Below, in pieces: positions 8,277 to 16,888 of a DNA stretch of 64,000 nt (within the stretch, counting starts at the first letter, position 1; every line of letters starts with the position of its first letter). The position numbers and the translations under genes are program-made. The notes beneath the pieces are model-generated. The model worked only from the letters and a program-made list of their open reading frames with translations. It did no database searches and had not been told where the DNA came from. The stretch lies in contig NZ_BAABJQ010000004.1 of the NCBI RefSeq assembly GCF_039543385.1, forward strand, positions 444,631 to 508,630, in the 5' to 3' direction. The stretch is from Rugosimonospora acidiphila (lineage in GTDB: Bacteria > Actinomycetota > Actinomycetes > Mycobacteriales > Micromonosporaceae).

Positions 8277-8849
8277 ATGGCCGTACACCTCACCCGCATT
8301 TACACCAAGACCGGCGACGCCGGCACTACCGGACTGGGCGACGGTACCCGGGTCAGGAAGACCGATCCGCGACTGGTCGCCTATGCCGACACTGACGAGT
8401 GCAACGCCGCCGTTGGTGTCGCACTGGCGATGGGCCAGCTGCCCGACGAGGTTCGGGCCGTCCTGACCATCGTGCAGAACGACCTGTTCGACGTGGGCGC
8501 CGACCTGTCCAACCCGATCGTGGCGGAACCGAAGTACCCGCCGCTGCGAATCACCGAAGATTACGTCACCAGATTGGAGGGCTGGTGCGACGAGTTCAAC
8601 GCACGGCTGCCCAAACTGGACTCTTTCATCCTGCCCGGCGGCATGCCCGGGGGCGCGCTGCTGCACGTCGCCCGTACCGTGGCCCGGCGCGCCGAGCGCT
8701 CCGCCTGGGCACTGTACGAACAGGACGAGGCGGGCGTGAACGGCACCGCCATCGTGTACCTCAACCGCCTGTCCGACCTGCTGTTCATCCTGTCCCGCAC
8801 GTGCAACCCGGACGGCGACGTCAAATGGGTGCCGGGCGGCGGCCGGTAG
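8277..8849 (+). CDS. Cob(I)yrinic acid a,c-diamide / cob(I)alamin adenosyltransferase (PduO type)
   Basis: A 190-residue ATP:corrinoid adenosyltransferase that makes adenosylcobalamin from cob(I)alamin and ATP. The N-terminal ATP-binding signature TKTGDAGTTGLGDG (residues 9-22) is intact, followed by DECNAAVG, NDLFDVGADLS, DSFILPGG, RTVARRAER and YLNRLSDLLF, the PduO family pattern. Start ATG 8277 is set by the family N-terminus and by the -10 TAGGCT seven bases upstream. It plausibly supplies the cofactor to MeaA in this window and to other B12 mutases. It converges on the DUF2550 gene of the atp cluster. Confidence 0.92.
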   Translation: MAVHLTRIYTKTGDAGTTGLGDGTRVRKTDPRLVAYADTDECNAAVGVALAMGQLPDEVRAVLTIVQNDLFDVGADLSNPIVAEPKYPPLRITEDYVTRLEGWCDEFNARLPKLDSFILPGGMPGGALLHVARTVARRAERSAWALYEQDEAGVNGTAIVYLNRLSDLLFILSRTCNPDGDVKWVPGGGR

Positions 8850-8883
8850 CCGCAGGCGAAAAACTCAGCGGAAGACGAGCCTC

Positions 8884-8934
8884 AGCGGGCGAGCGGGCTC
8901 AGCGGGGCGAGCGGGCTCAGCGGGCGGCCATCCG
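8884..8934. repeat. Short tandem repeat at 3' end of the atp cluster
   Basis: A unit of about 18 bases built from GGGCGAGCGGGCTCAGC occurs about two and a half times between the end of the adenosyltransferase gene and the last codons of the DUF2550 gene. The copies are nearly identical. It occupies the convergent intergenic space where a terminator would be expected, and no clean hairpin is present. Confidence 0.6.
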
Positions 8935-9357
8935 GATGGCCGCCCCGCCGGGCGGGGCCGCCTCGATCCAGGACAGGAAGCCGGTGAGCGTGGCCTCGGC
9001 CATCGCGATCTCGACCGGCGCGTGATTGCTGGTGCACCGCACGATCACCCAGTTGTCCGGCAGCACCAGCAGCTCGGGCGAGTCGGGCACCCGGCGGCTC
9101 TCCACCGCCAGGCTGCGCCGGGACAGCACCCGGCGGGGCCGCAGCGCGAAGCTGAACACTCGGTACCAGCGCAGCTCGTCGCCGACGAACCGGGCGATGC
9201 CCGGCGACCAGCCCCGGCCGGCGATCCAGGTGGACAGCCGGAAACTCAGCTCGATGCTGCCGCGACCGCGGGAAATGACCTCGCGCCGGACGAACAGTAC
9301 GCCCAGCGCGCAGAGCAAGATGAGAACGCCGATTCCGATCCACTCAATGATCCGCAT
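8917..9357 (-). CDS. DUF2550 membrane protein
   Basis: 146 residues with one N-terminal membrane helix (WIGIGVLILLCALGVLFV) followed by a basic soluble domain beginning RREVISRGRGSIELSFR. This is the DUF2550 pattern, an actinobacterial family of unknown function almost always found immediately downstream of atpC. Here it follows atpC with a 12-base gap on the same strand and is probably cotranscribed with the ATP synthase genes. Whether it touches ATP synthase is unknown; conservation of position is the only hint. Confidence 0.85.
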   Translation of the reverse strand: MRIIEWIGIGVLILLCALGVLFVRREVISRGRGSIELSFRLSTWIAGRGWSPGIARFVGDELRWYRVFSFALRPRRVLSRRSLAVESRRVPDSPELLVLPDNWVIVRCTSNHAPVEIAMAEATLTGFLSWIEAAPPGGAAIRMAAR

Positions 9358-9369
9358 CGGCGTCGCGGC

Positions 9370-9669
9370 TTAGTGGGCCGTGTCGGCGGATGCTGGCTGG
9401 CAGCTCTCCGCGAGGATGGTGGCTCCGTTGGCGTCGACCGACAGGAAGCCACCCGATACCTCGTAGGCCAGATCACCCTCGGACCGCTTGATCCGAACCT
9501 GGCTCGGCTCCGCCAGCTGCCCGAGCATCGGCGCGTGGCCGTGCAGCAGACCGACCTCACCCTCCGTGGTGCGAGCCACCAGCATGTCGGCCTCGCCGGA
9601 CCACACCTTCTCCTCGACGGATACGACGTCGACGTGTAGTTGATTGGCCACGACCTGCGGTCTCCTCAA
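9370..9669 (-). CDS. atpC: ATP synthase epsilon subunit
   Basis: A 99-residue F1 epsilon subunit containing essentially only the N-terminal beta-sandwich domain: LHVDVVSVEEKVWSGEADML, GEVGLLHGHAPMLGQL and the Ala/Glu-rich end. The C-terminal two-helix inhibitory domain seen in longer (about 135-residue) epsilons is largely missing, so autoinhibition by that route is probably absent or reduced. It is the last F1 gene, separated from atpD by 154 bases with a large hairpin. The start ATG at 9669 has a GGAGAC stretch close upstream. Confidence 0.92.
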   Translation of the reverse strand: MRRPQVVANQLHVDVVSVEEKVWSGEADMLVARTTEGEVGLLHGHAPMLGQLAEPSQVRIKRSEGDLAYEVSGGFLSVDANGATILAESCQPASADTAH

Positions 9670-9764
9670 GCGATGAGTGTGAGGGGTTGCCCGAGTCTAA
9701 ACGACTGACTATTGCGTTTGACACCGGGGTTGGCCGACAACACGCCGGCCGGGTGAATGTGCCC

Positions 9765-9813
9765 TGATCGCGGGCGCGGCGGCCACCCATCGGGCGCCGC
9801 CGCGTCACGATCA
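9765..9813 (-). promoter_or_regulatory. Intercistronic hairpin between atpD and atpC
   Basis: An outer stem TGATCG/CGATCA (9765-9770 with 9808-9813) encloses a perfect 9-bp stem CGCGGCGGC/GCCGCCGCG (9775-9783 with 9796-9804). It lies just after the atpD stop inside an otherwise tight operon. It could act as a partial terminator or an mRNA stabiliser that sets the lower yield of epsilon relative to beta. The structure is visible; the function is inferred. Confidence 0.65.
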
Positions 9814-9823
9814 CTGTCTGTGA

Positions 9824-11272
9824 CTACTGGTTCTGCTTCATCAGGTCGTGCGCCTGGCGCTCCAGGTCCTCCAGGCCGCCGCACATGAAGAACGCCTGCT
9901 CGGGGAAGTGGTCGAACTCCCCCTCGCTGATCTTCTTGAACGCCTCGATCGTCTCCTTGATCGGAACGAACGAGCCATCGATGCCGGTGAACTGCTTGGC
10001 CACGAAGGTGTTCTGGGACAGGAAGCGCTCGATGCGCCGGGCCCGCTGAACGGTGACCTTGTCCTCCTCGGACAGTTCGTCGATACCGAGGATGGCGATG
10101 ATGTCCTGCAGGTCCTTGTACCGCTGGAGGATCCGCTTGACCTCGGAGGCCACCACGTAGTGGTCCTGGCCCACGTACTCGGCCGCGAGGATCCGGGAGC
10201 TGGAGGCCAGCGGGTCAACGGCCGGGTAGATGCCCTTGTCGGACACCGACCGCTCCAGGTTGGTGGTCGCGTCCAGGTGGGTGAAGGTCGTGGCCGGCGC
10301 CGGGTCGGTGTAGTCGTCGGCGGGCACGTAGATCGCCTGCATCGAGGTGATCGCCTGGCCCCGGACCGAGGTGATCCGCTCCTGCAACTCGCCCATCTCG
10401 TCGGCCAGCGTCGGCTGGTAACCCACGGCCGAGGGCATCCGGCCCAGCAGGGTGGACACCTCGGAACCGGCCTGGGTGAACCGGAAGATGTTGTCGATGA
10501 ACAGCAGCACTTCCTGCTTCTGCACGTCGCGGAAGTACTCGGCCATGGTCAGCGCCGACAGGGCGACCCGCAGCCGGGTGCCCGGGGGCTCGTCCATCTG
10601 GCCGAAGACCAGGGCGGTCTTGTCGATGACGCCGGTCTCGGTCATCTCCAGGATGAGGTCGTTGCCCTCGCGGGTACGCTCACCCACCCCGCCGAACACC
10701 GATACGCCACCGAAGTTGTTGGCGACCCGGTAGATCATCTCCTGGATGAGCACGGTCTTGCCCACGCCCGCGCCGCCGAACAGCCCGATCTTGCCGCCCT
10801 TGACGTACGGGGCGAGCAGGTCGAGCACCTTGATGCCGGTCTCCAGCATCTCGGTCTTCGGCTCGAGGTCGGCGAAGGCCGGCGCGTGCCGGTGGATCGG
10901 CCAGCGCTCCTTGATCTCCAGCGTCTTCGGGTCGGCGTTGAGGACCTCGCCGATCGCGTTGAACACGCGGCCCTTGGTCACGTCGCCCACCGGTACCGAG
11001 ATCGAGGCGCCGGTGTCGGTCACCTCGGCACCCCGGACCAAGCCATCCGTGGGCTGCATCGAGATCGCCCGGATCATGTTGTCGCCCAGGTGCTGGGCAA
11101 CCTCCAGGGTCAGCGTCCGCTTGCCACCGGACAGTTCTACGTCCACGTGCAGCGCGTTGAAGATGTCGGGCATCGCGTCACGGGGGAACTCGGCGTCCAC
11201 CACCGGGCCGATGACCCGCACCACCCGCCCTACCGCGGTCCTGGTGTCAGTCTCTACAGAGGCAGTCATCAC
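9824..11272 (-). CDS. atpD: ATP synthase beta subunit
   Basis: The 482-residue catalytic beta subunit of F1. It shows the P-loop GGAGVGKT, catalytic GVGERTREGNDL, the Walker B strand VLLFIDNIFRFTQAG and the C-terminal DELSEED motif (IDELSEEDKVTV) that contacts the gamma shaft. Length and all motifs are normal. Its ATG overlaps the atpG stop by four bases (ATGA), so gamma and beta are translationally coupled. Confidence 0.97.
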   Translation of the reverse strand: MMTASVETDTRTAVGRVVRVIGPVVDAEFPRDAMPDIFNALHVDVELSGGKRTLTLEVAQHLGDNMIRAISMQPTDGLVRGAEVTDTGASISVPVGDVTKGRVFNAIGEVLNADPKTLEIKERWPIHRHAPAFADLEPKTEMLETGIKVLDLLAPYVKGGKIGLFGGAGVGKTVLIQEMIYRVANNFGGVSVFGGVGERTREGNDLILEMTETGVIDKTALVFGQMDEPPGTRLRVALSALTMAEYFRDVQKQEVLLFIDNIFRFTQAGSEVSTLLGRMPSAVGYQPTLADEMGELQERITSVRGQAITSMQAIYVPADDYTDPAPATTFTHLDATTNLERSVSDKGIYPAVDPLASSSRILAAEYVGQDHYVVASEVKRILQRYKDLQDIIAILGIDELSEEDKVTVQRARRIERFLSQNTFVAKQFTGIDGSFVPIKETIEAFKKISEGEFDHFPEQAFFMCGGLEDLERQAHDLMKQNQ

Positions 11273-12189
11273 ACTTCACTTCCCGCCGCGGCGAGCGCGT
11301 TCGCGCCGCCAACAATTTCGCTGATCTCCTGGGTGATATCGGCCTGCCTGGCCGAGTTCATCGCCCTTGTGTAGTTGGTCAGCAGGTCGTCCGCGTTGTC
11401 GCTGGCGGCCTTCATGGCCCGCCGCCGCGACGCCGACTCGCTGGCCGCCGAGTCCAGCAACGCCGCGAGGATCCGCGTGTTGATGTACTTCGGCAGCAGC
11501 GCGTCGAGCAGAGTCTCCGGGTCCGGCTCGAACTCGTAGGCGGGCATCAGCCCTTCCGCGTGCTCGACCTGCATGGGCGCGAGGAAGTTGGCCGCCGGTG
11601 ACTGCATCATCAGCGACCGGAACTGAGTGTTGACCACGTGCAGCTCATCGACCCCGTGTACCCCGTCATGGCCCGGATCACCCAGATCGTCGTCCGCGCC
11701 GGCGATGAACGCCTTGATCAGCGTCTCGCCCACCTCCCGCGCGTTCTCGAACGTCGGCTGCTCGGAGAAACCTGTCCAGCTGGCCTCGATCGGGCGGTTA
11801 CGGAACCGGTAGTACGCCACGCCCTTGCGGCCGATCACGTACAGCACGGCTTCCTTGCCGTCCTCGCGCAGCCGTGCGATGAGCTGCTCCGCTGTCCGGA
11901 TGGCGTTGATGTTGTAACCGCCGGCCAGTCCACGGTCACTGGTGATCAGCAGCACCCCGGCGCGCCGGACCCGCTCGCGCGGCACCAGCAGCGGGTGGTC
12001 GATCGTGGCCTTGGACGCCAACGCGCTGAGCACCTGAGTGATCGCGTCGGCGTACGGCCGGGCCGCCGCCACGCGCTCCTGCGCCCGCGCGATGCGGCTG
12101 GTCGCGACCAGCTCCTGCGCCTTGGTGATCTTCTTGATCGACTTGACCGTGCGGATCTTCCGGCGCATCGCCTGGAGTTGAGCGGGCAT
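11269..12189 (-). CDS. atpG: ATP synthase gamma subunit
   Basis: A 306-residue central-stalk subunit. Conserved N-terminus RRKIRTVKSIKKITKAQELV, the LITSDRGLAGGYN segment and the C-terminal helix ending RQADITQEISEIVGGANAL define it. It contains an insertion of acidic residues around AFIAGADDDLGDPGHDGV, the site where actinobacterial gammas commonly carry an extra loop. It lies three bases after atpA and overlaps atpD. Confidence 0.96.
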   Translation of the reverse strand: MPAQLQAMRRKIRTVKSIKKITKAQELVATSRIARAQERVAAARPYADAITQVLSALASKATIDHPLLVPRERVRRAGVLLITSDRGLAGGYNINAIRTAEQLIARLREDGKEAVLYVIGRKGVAYYRFRNRPIEASWTGFSEQPTFENAREVGETLIKAFIAGADDDLGDPGHDGVHGVDELHVVNTQFRSLMMQSPAANFLAPMQVEHAEGLMPAYEFEPDPETLLDALLPKYINTRILAALLDSAASESASRRRAMKAASDNADDLLTNYTRAMNSARQADITQEISEIVGGANALAAAGSEV

Positions 12190-12192
12190 GGC

Positions 12193-13839
12193 TTACTGCC
12201 CCTGGCCCTGCGGCGGGGACACCTGCCGGACGGTCTCCTGCGTCTCCTCGCCGTCCTTCATGGCCTTGGCGGGAGCCTCGTTGACCTCACGCTGCCCGGA
12301 GTTCGCCTGGAACTCGGCCTTGAACTCCTGTACCGCGCCGTCAAGCTGGGCCGCGACGTCATCGTCCCAGGTACCGGCCGCGATCGTGGCCAGCGTCTCC
12401 CGCCTGTTGTGGCGCAGGTACTGGAGCATCTCGGTCTCGAACCGGCCCACGTCGCCCAGCGCGATGTCGTCGAGCTTGCCGTTGGTGCCGGCCCAGATGG
12501 AGATGACCTCCTCCTCCACCGGGTACGGGTGGTAGTTGGGCTGCTTGAGCAGCTCGACCAGGCGGCCACCGCGGTCCAACTGGGCGCGGGACGCGCGGTC
12601 AAGGTCCGACGCGAAGGCGGAGAACGCCTCCAGCTCACGGAACTGGGCCAGGTCCAGGCGCAGGCGACCGGCAACCCGGCGCATCGGCTTGGTCTGCGCG
12701 CTACCACCGACCCGGGACACCGAGGTACCGACGTTGATCGCCGGCCGGACGCCCGAGTTGAACAGGTCGGTCTCAAGGAAGATCTGACCGTCGGTGATCG
12801 AGATGACGTTGGTCGGGATGTAGGCCGAGATGTCGTTGCCCTTGGTCTCGATGATCGGCAGACCGGTCATCGAGCCGGCACCCAGGTCATCGGAGAGCTT
12901 CGCGCAGCGCTCCAGCAGCCGGGAGTGCAGGTAGAACACGTCGCCCGGGTACGCCTCGCGGCCCGGCGGGCGGCGCAGCAGCAGGGACACGGCGCGGTAC
13001 GCCTCGGCCTGCTTGGTCAGGTCGTCGAAGACGATCAGCACGTGCTTGCCGGAGTACATCCAGTGCTGGCCGATGGCCGAGCCGGTGTACGGCGCGAGGT
13101 ACTTGAAGCCGGCCGGGTCGGAGGCGGGCGACGAGACGATGGTCGTGTACTCCATCGCGCCGTGCTGCTCCAGCGTGCCCTTCACGGAGGCAACGGTGGA
13201 GGCCTTCTGCCCGATGGCCACGTAGATGCAGCGCACCTGGCGCTGCGGGTCGCCGGACTTCCAGTTGTCGCGCTGGTTGAGGATCGTGTCGATGGCGATC
13301 GTGGTCTTGCCGGTCTTGCGGTCGCCGATGATCAGCTGCCGCTGGCCCCGACCGATCGCGGTCATCGCGTCGATGGCCTTGATCCCGGTCTGCAGGGCCT
13401 CCTTGACCGGCTGGCGGGCCATCACGTTGGGCGCCTGGAGCTCCAGCTCGCGGTAGCCCTCGTTCTCGATGTCACCCAACCCGTCCAGCGGATTGCCCAG
13501 CGGGTCCACGACCCGGCCCAGGAACTTGTCGCCCACCGGCACGGAGAGCACGCGGCCGGTCCGCTTGACCCGCTGGCCCTCCTCGACGCCCGAGTAGTCG
13601 CCGAGGATCACGACGCCGATCTCGCGGACGTCGAGGTTCAGCGCCACGCCAAGCGTGCCGTTCTCGAACTCCAACAGCTCGTTGGTCATAGTCGAGGGCA
13701 GGCCCTCGATGTGGGCGATGCCGTCACCCGCGTCGGTAACGGTACCGACCTCCTCGCGGGAGATCTCCGGCTTGTACGACGTGACGTAGCGCTCCAGGGC
13801 GCCACGAATCTCGTCGGAGGAGATGGTCAGCTCGGCCAT
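12193..13839 (-). CDS. atpA: ATP synthase alpha subunit
   Basis: The 548-residue non-catalytic nucleotide-binding alpha subunit, with P-loop GDRKTGKT, YVAIGQKASTVA and the conserved YRAVSLLLRRPPGREAYPGD segment. It has a 35-40-residue C-terminal extension beyond the E. coli end (after FQANSGQRE), rich in Glu/Gln. Such an actinobacterial extension is known in mycobacteria to restrain ATP hydrolysis; that role here is inference. It sits in order between atpH and atpG. Confidence 0.97.
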   Translation of the reverse strand: MAELTISSDEIRGALERYVTSYKPEISREEVGTVTDAGDGIAHIEGLPSTMTNELLEFENGTLGVALNLDVREIGVVILGDYSGVEEGQRVKRTGRVLSVPVGDKFLGRVVDPLGNPLDGLGDIENEGYRELELQAPNVMARQPVKEALQTGIKAIDAMTAIGRGQRQLIIGDRKTGKTTIAIDTILNQRDNWKSGDPQRQVRCIYVAIGQKASTVASVKGTLEQHGAMEYTTIVSSPASDPAGFKYLAPYTGSAIGQHWMYSGKHVLIVFDDLTKQAEAYRAVSLLLRRPPGREAYPGDVFYLHSRLLERCAKLSDDLGAGSMTGLPIIETKGNDISAYIPTNVISITDGQIFLETDLFNSGVRPAINVGTSVSRVGGSAQTKPMRRVAGRLRLDLAQFRELEAFSAFASDLDRASRAQLDRGGRLVELLKQPNYHPYPVEEEVISIWAGTNGKLDDIALGDVGRFETEMLQYLRHNRRETLATIAAGTWDDDVAAQLDGAVQEFKAEFQANSGQREVNEAPAKAMKDGEETQETVRQVSPPQGQGQ

Positions 13840-13877
13840 CCGCTGCTACCCCTGTATCTCTAGCTGATGAAAGTCGG

Positions 13878-14699
13878 TCATTTGCCCATTGCGCCGCGGG
13901 CTTCGGAGAGCCGGCGCAGCACGGTGCCGTCGTAAAGGTCGCTCCCGACTCGGACGGAGAGCCCGCCGATGACGGTCGGGTCAACTCTCACCCGAACGGA
14001 TACCCGTCGACCGTACATCTGTTCCAGTCGCTCACCCAAACGTCGTTCCTCGTCGTCGGTGAGTAACGCCGCCGCCGTGACGTAGGCCACCTGCCGGTCG
14101 CGGCCGGCGGCGGCGAGTTCGACCAGCCGGGTCAGCGACGCGGAGAAGCCCCTGCCGCCGAAGCCGGCCAGAGCCAGCCGGACCAGGCGCACCGTGACCG
14201 GCCTCGCCTTGCCGTCGAGCAGGTCGCTGACCAGCTTGCCGCGCCGCTCCGGCGGCGTGGTCGGGTCGGAGAGCACGGAGGCCAGCTGCGGCGAGCCGTC
14301 CACGACCTGGTTGAAGCGGAACAGCTCGTCCTCGACTTCGCCCAGCTCATCCGCGCGGTTCGCGGCGGACAGCAGCACCGCCACGCCCAGGCGCTCGACC
14401 CCGCCGAGAAGCTGGGTCGGCGACGACCAGCGCCCGGTAGCCAGGGCGGCGGCCAGATCCACCGCCTCATCGCTGACCTTGCCGGCCAGCAGGCCGCGCA
14501 GCAGCTCCGCCCGCTCCTGCCCATCCCGGGCCCCGTCGGCCAGCGCGCGGCGCAGCCGCGGCTCCCGATCGAGCAGTTCGGCCACCGCGAGCACGTCGTC
14601 GGCGATCCCGGAGAGCCGGTCGGGGGCCGTGGCCGGGGCCAGTGCCTCCAGCTTCTCCTCCGCCGCCCGGTACGCGTCCCGGTCCGTACTCGTCTGCAT
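13878..14699 (-). CDS. atpH: ATP synthase delta subunit
   Basis: 273 residues, longer than the 177-residue E. coli delta. Actinobacterial deltas carry an extra N-terminal region. The C-terminal half shows the OSCP/delta features RQVAYVTAAALLTDDEERRL, VRVDPTVIGGLSVRVGSDLYDGTVLRRL. It joins the F1 head to the peripheral stalk. Its start overlaps the atpF stop by one base, so the two are coupled. Confidence 0.93.
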   Translation of the reverse strand: MQTSTDRDAYRAAEEKLEALAPATAPDRLSGIADDVLAVAELLDREPRLRRALADGARDGQERAELLRGLLAGKVSDEAVDLAAALATGRWSSPTQLLGGVERLGVAVLLSAANRADELGEVEDELFRFNQVVDGSPQLASVLSDPTTPPERRGKLVSDLLDGKARPVTVRLVRLALAGFGGRGFSASLTRLVELAAAGRDRQVAYVTAAALLTDDEERRLGERLEQMYGRRVSVRVRVDPTVIGGLSVRVGSDLYDGTVLRRLSEARGAMGK

Positions 14700-15220
14700 C
14701 AGCTGGCCGTTTCGAGATCGTTCAGGAACCGGTCGACGGTGCCCCGCTGCCGGGCCTCATCGGCGAGCGCCTCGCCGACGATCCTGCTGGCCAGGTCGAC
14801 CGCGATGTTGCCCACGTCGGCCCGCAGTTCGCGGACGATCTGAGCGCGGTGCTGGTCGAGCTGCTGCTGACCGGCCTCGAGGATGCGGTCGCGCTCCTCG
14901 CGGACCTGCACCAGCATGTCCTCGCGGATCTGGTTGGCGTCCGCGTGCGCCCGGTCACGAATCTTCGCGGCCTCGGTCCGGGCCTCGGCAAGCTGCTGCT
15001 TGTACTGCTCAAACAGAGCGTTGGCCTCCGCCTGGCGCTCCTCGGCCCGCTTGATTCCGCCCTCGATGGCGTCGACGCGGGCCTTGAAGGTGTCCTCCAT
15101 CCGGGGGAACACATACTTGGCCAGTACGAAGAAGAGCACGCCGAAGGCGACCAGGCCGAGGACAAGTTCCTGCCAGATCGGTAGGACCGGGTTCGGCGTG
15201 TCCGCCGCCAGTACGTACAT
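14699..15220 (-). CDS. atpF: ATP synthase Fo subunit b
   Basis: 173 residues: a short periplasmic N-terminus, one membrane helix (LVLGLVAFGVLFFVLAKYVF) and a long charged helix (KARVDAIEGGIKRAEERQAEA onward) that forms the peripheral stalk dimer. Length is standard. Encoded between atpE and atpH in canonical order. Confidence 0.95.
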   Translation of the reverse strand: MYVLAADTPNPVLPIWQELVLGLVAFGVLFFVLAKYVFPRMEDTFKARVDAIEGGIKRAEERQAEANALFEQYKQQLAEARTEAAKIRDRAHADANQIREDMLVQVREERDRILEAGQQQLDQHRAQIVRELRADVGNIAVDLASRIVGEALADEARQRGTVDRFLNDLETAS

Positions 15221-15305
15221 CGGAATCCCTCCCTGGGAGCCGTTGAGGGCCTTGCTGTCTACGTTTCCAGCTACCCGGTCACCCGGTCACTGGACCGCTC
15301 ACTTC

Positions 15306-15542
15306 TTATTTCGCCCAGACGAAACCGAAGGCGATGCCGAACAGAGCCAGCGCCTCGACGAGGACGAAGCCGAGGAACAGGTAGGTCCGGGTGAGCCCGG
15401 CCGACTCCGGCTGGCGCGCGGTCGAGTTGATGTAGGCCGCGAAGACGAGGCCGATTCCGATGGCCGGGCCGATGGCGGCCAGACCGTAACCGATAGCGGC
15501 GACGCTGCCGTGTACTCCGGTCGTTGCAGCGGCGAGATCCAT
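15306..15542 (-). CDS. atpE: ATP synthase Fo subunit c
   Basis: A 78-residue two-helix proteolipid that forms the rotor ring. The first helix contains AAIGPAIGIGLVFAAYI, the polar loop NSTARQPE follows, and the second helix holds the essential carboxylate in LVEALALFGIAFGFV. No sodium-binding residue pattern is evident, so proton coupling is expected. A GGAGGAAT ribosome-binding site lies just upstream of the ATG. Confidence 0.96.
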   Translation of the reverse strand: MDLAAATTGVHGSVAAIGYGLAAIGPAIGIGLVFAAYINSTARQPESAGLTRTYLFLGFVLVEALALFGIAFGFVWAK

Positions 15543-15615
15543 TGGGGATTCCTCCTGGTAGCCCGCGTGACTTTCACACGGGAAGTTTCGGGTCGGACGA
15601 GATCTATGGGCTGGG

Positions 15616-16401
15616 TCAGTGCTCTTCGGTCAGCGAGGTCTGCAGGTAGACGGCGTTGAGGATGGCGAAGACGTACGCCTGCAACAGGGCTACCAGAAGC
15701 TCCAGGAAGGTCAGCACGATGTCCATCGCCCACGAGACGACCGAGATCGGCTTGATCGCGATGGTGCTGGAGCCGAGCAGGACGACCCCGCCGAGGGTAA
15801 AGACCAGCAGGATGAAGTGCCCAGCGAACATGTTCGCGAAAAGCCGGATGGCCAGGGTGAACGGCCGGACGATGAAGTTCGACAGGAACTCCAGCGGAAT
15901 CAGCAGCGGCATCAGCCACATCGGCGCGCCCGACGGCATGGTCATGTTCTTGAAGTAGCGCCTGACACCGTGCTTCCGGATGCCCACCCAGATGTAGAGC
16001 ACCCAGCTGATCAACGCGAGCGCGGCCGGGAACCCGATGTGGGCGGTCGGCGCGATCTGGAAGAACGGCACGATGGCCATCACGTTCATCACGCCGATGA
16101 AGGTCAACAGCGTGGTGATGTACGGCGCGAACTTGATGCCCTCATGCCCGATCACGTCGCCGGAGATCCCGTTACGGCCGAAGCTGTAGATAGACTCCGC
16201 TATCCACTGGGCCTTGGTCGGCACCAGCTTCGGCTTCCGGTACGAGACCAGGAAGAAAACCATGACGACCGCGGCGGCGATCCACACCATGACAGTGAAC
16301 TTGGTGATCCACGGGTAGAAATAACCGGGCAGAAAGAAGTCGTCGACGCTGGGCGGCCAAGGCAAGCCCCCGGCAGCGAGAACGCTTGACTGTCCGCTCA
16401 C
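15616..16401 (-). CDS. atpB: ATP synthase Fo subunit a
   Basis: A 261-residue, five- to six-helix membrane stator subunit. The essential arginine lies in FTLAIRLFANMFAGHFILL and the C-terminal helix in LELLVALLQAYVFAILNAVYL. It forms the proton half-channels with the c ring. It is the first intact Fo gene after the AtpZ-like reading frame, whose original stop lies 35 bases upstream of the atpB ATG. Confidence 0.96.
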   Translation of the reverse strand: MSGQSSVLAAGGLPWPPSVDDFFLPGYFYPWITKFTVMVWIAAAVVMVFFLVSYRKPKLVPTKAQWIAESIYSFGRNGISGDVIGHEGIKFAPYITTLLTFIGVMNVMAIVPFFQIAPTAHIGFPAALALISWVLYIWVGIRKHGVRRYFKNMTMPSGAPMWLMPLLIPLEFLSNFIVRPFTLAIRLFANMFAGHFILLVFTLGGVVLLGSSTIAIKPISVVSWAMDIVLTFLELLVALLQAYVFAILNAVYLQTSLTEEH

Positions 16402-16435
16402 CGAACCCCTCTCATCGCAGCAGGCGCCGAGGCCG

Positions 16436-16658
16436 TCAGGCCCCGATCCGGTGCGTGGTCAGGTAGGTCCCGGCCACCGCGCCGAGGATGCAACCGGTGC
16501 CGATTGCCATCCCGCCTGTCTTGAGCCAGTGGTCCCGCCAGCCACCCGACGAATCTCCGGAATCCGATCCCGGCGATCAGGTAGCTCAGCGCCTTCCAAC
16601 CGAGACGAGCATCGGACATCGCGTCCCGATGCTCGTTCGGAGGCTGGTCACCGGCCAT
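16436..16658 (-). pseudogene. AtpZ/AtpI-like small subunit, apparent frameshift
   Basis: From ATG 16658 the frame reads an AtpZ-like start (WKALSYLIAGIGF then FVGWLA), then loses sense. Removing one base from the run at 16534-16536 restores ADHWLKTGGMAIGTG, ILGAVAGTYLTTH and a TGA at 16436-16438, giving a normal product of about 73 residues with two membrane helices. So the gene is either broken by a one-base insertion, read by +1 frameshifting, or affected by a sequencing error. Without correction the frame runs on to 16398 and overlaps the atpB start. AtpZ/AtpI proteins assist assembly of Fo or ion uptake. TATGGT (16668-16673), nine bases before the ATG, may be the -10 of the atpB operon. 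Confidence 0.7.
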
Positions 16659-16888
16659 GACGCGCGAACCATATCAGTCCGCGAAGAGGGTATGTGCACC
16701 GACCCCCGCCGCCTGACCGCTGACGGGGGTATCCGACATCGAGGGCCGGTTTCTCCGGTGCGCGTCACACCCTACTACTCCCACGCCAGTTGGCCAGCCC
16801 ATCTCGCGAATGAACTCAGACAACGGACACCAGACCGTTATCTGCCGTTCATTACTCCCAGCTAGCTCCGAGGCTGCCTGGAGGTGGC

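Noticed and set aside
8237..8299. An upstream ATG start for murA giving 447 residues
   Set aside because: It would overlap the divergent adenosyltransferase start and add residues absent from the family; the GTG at 8236 has a well-placed -10.
11638..13863. A 741-codon plus-strand frame opposite atpG and atpA
   Set aside because: It is the complement of conserved ATP synthase genes and contains no recognisable motif.
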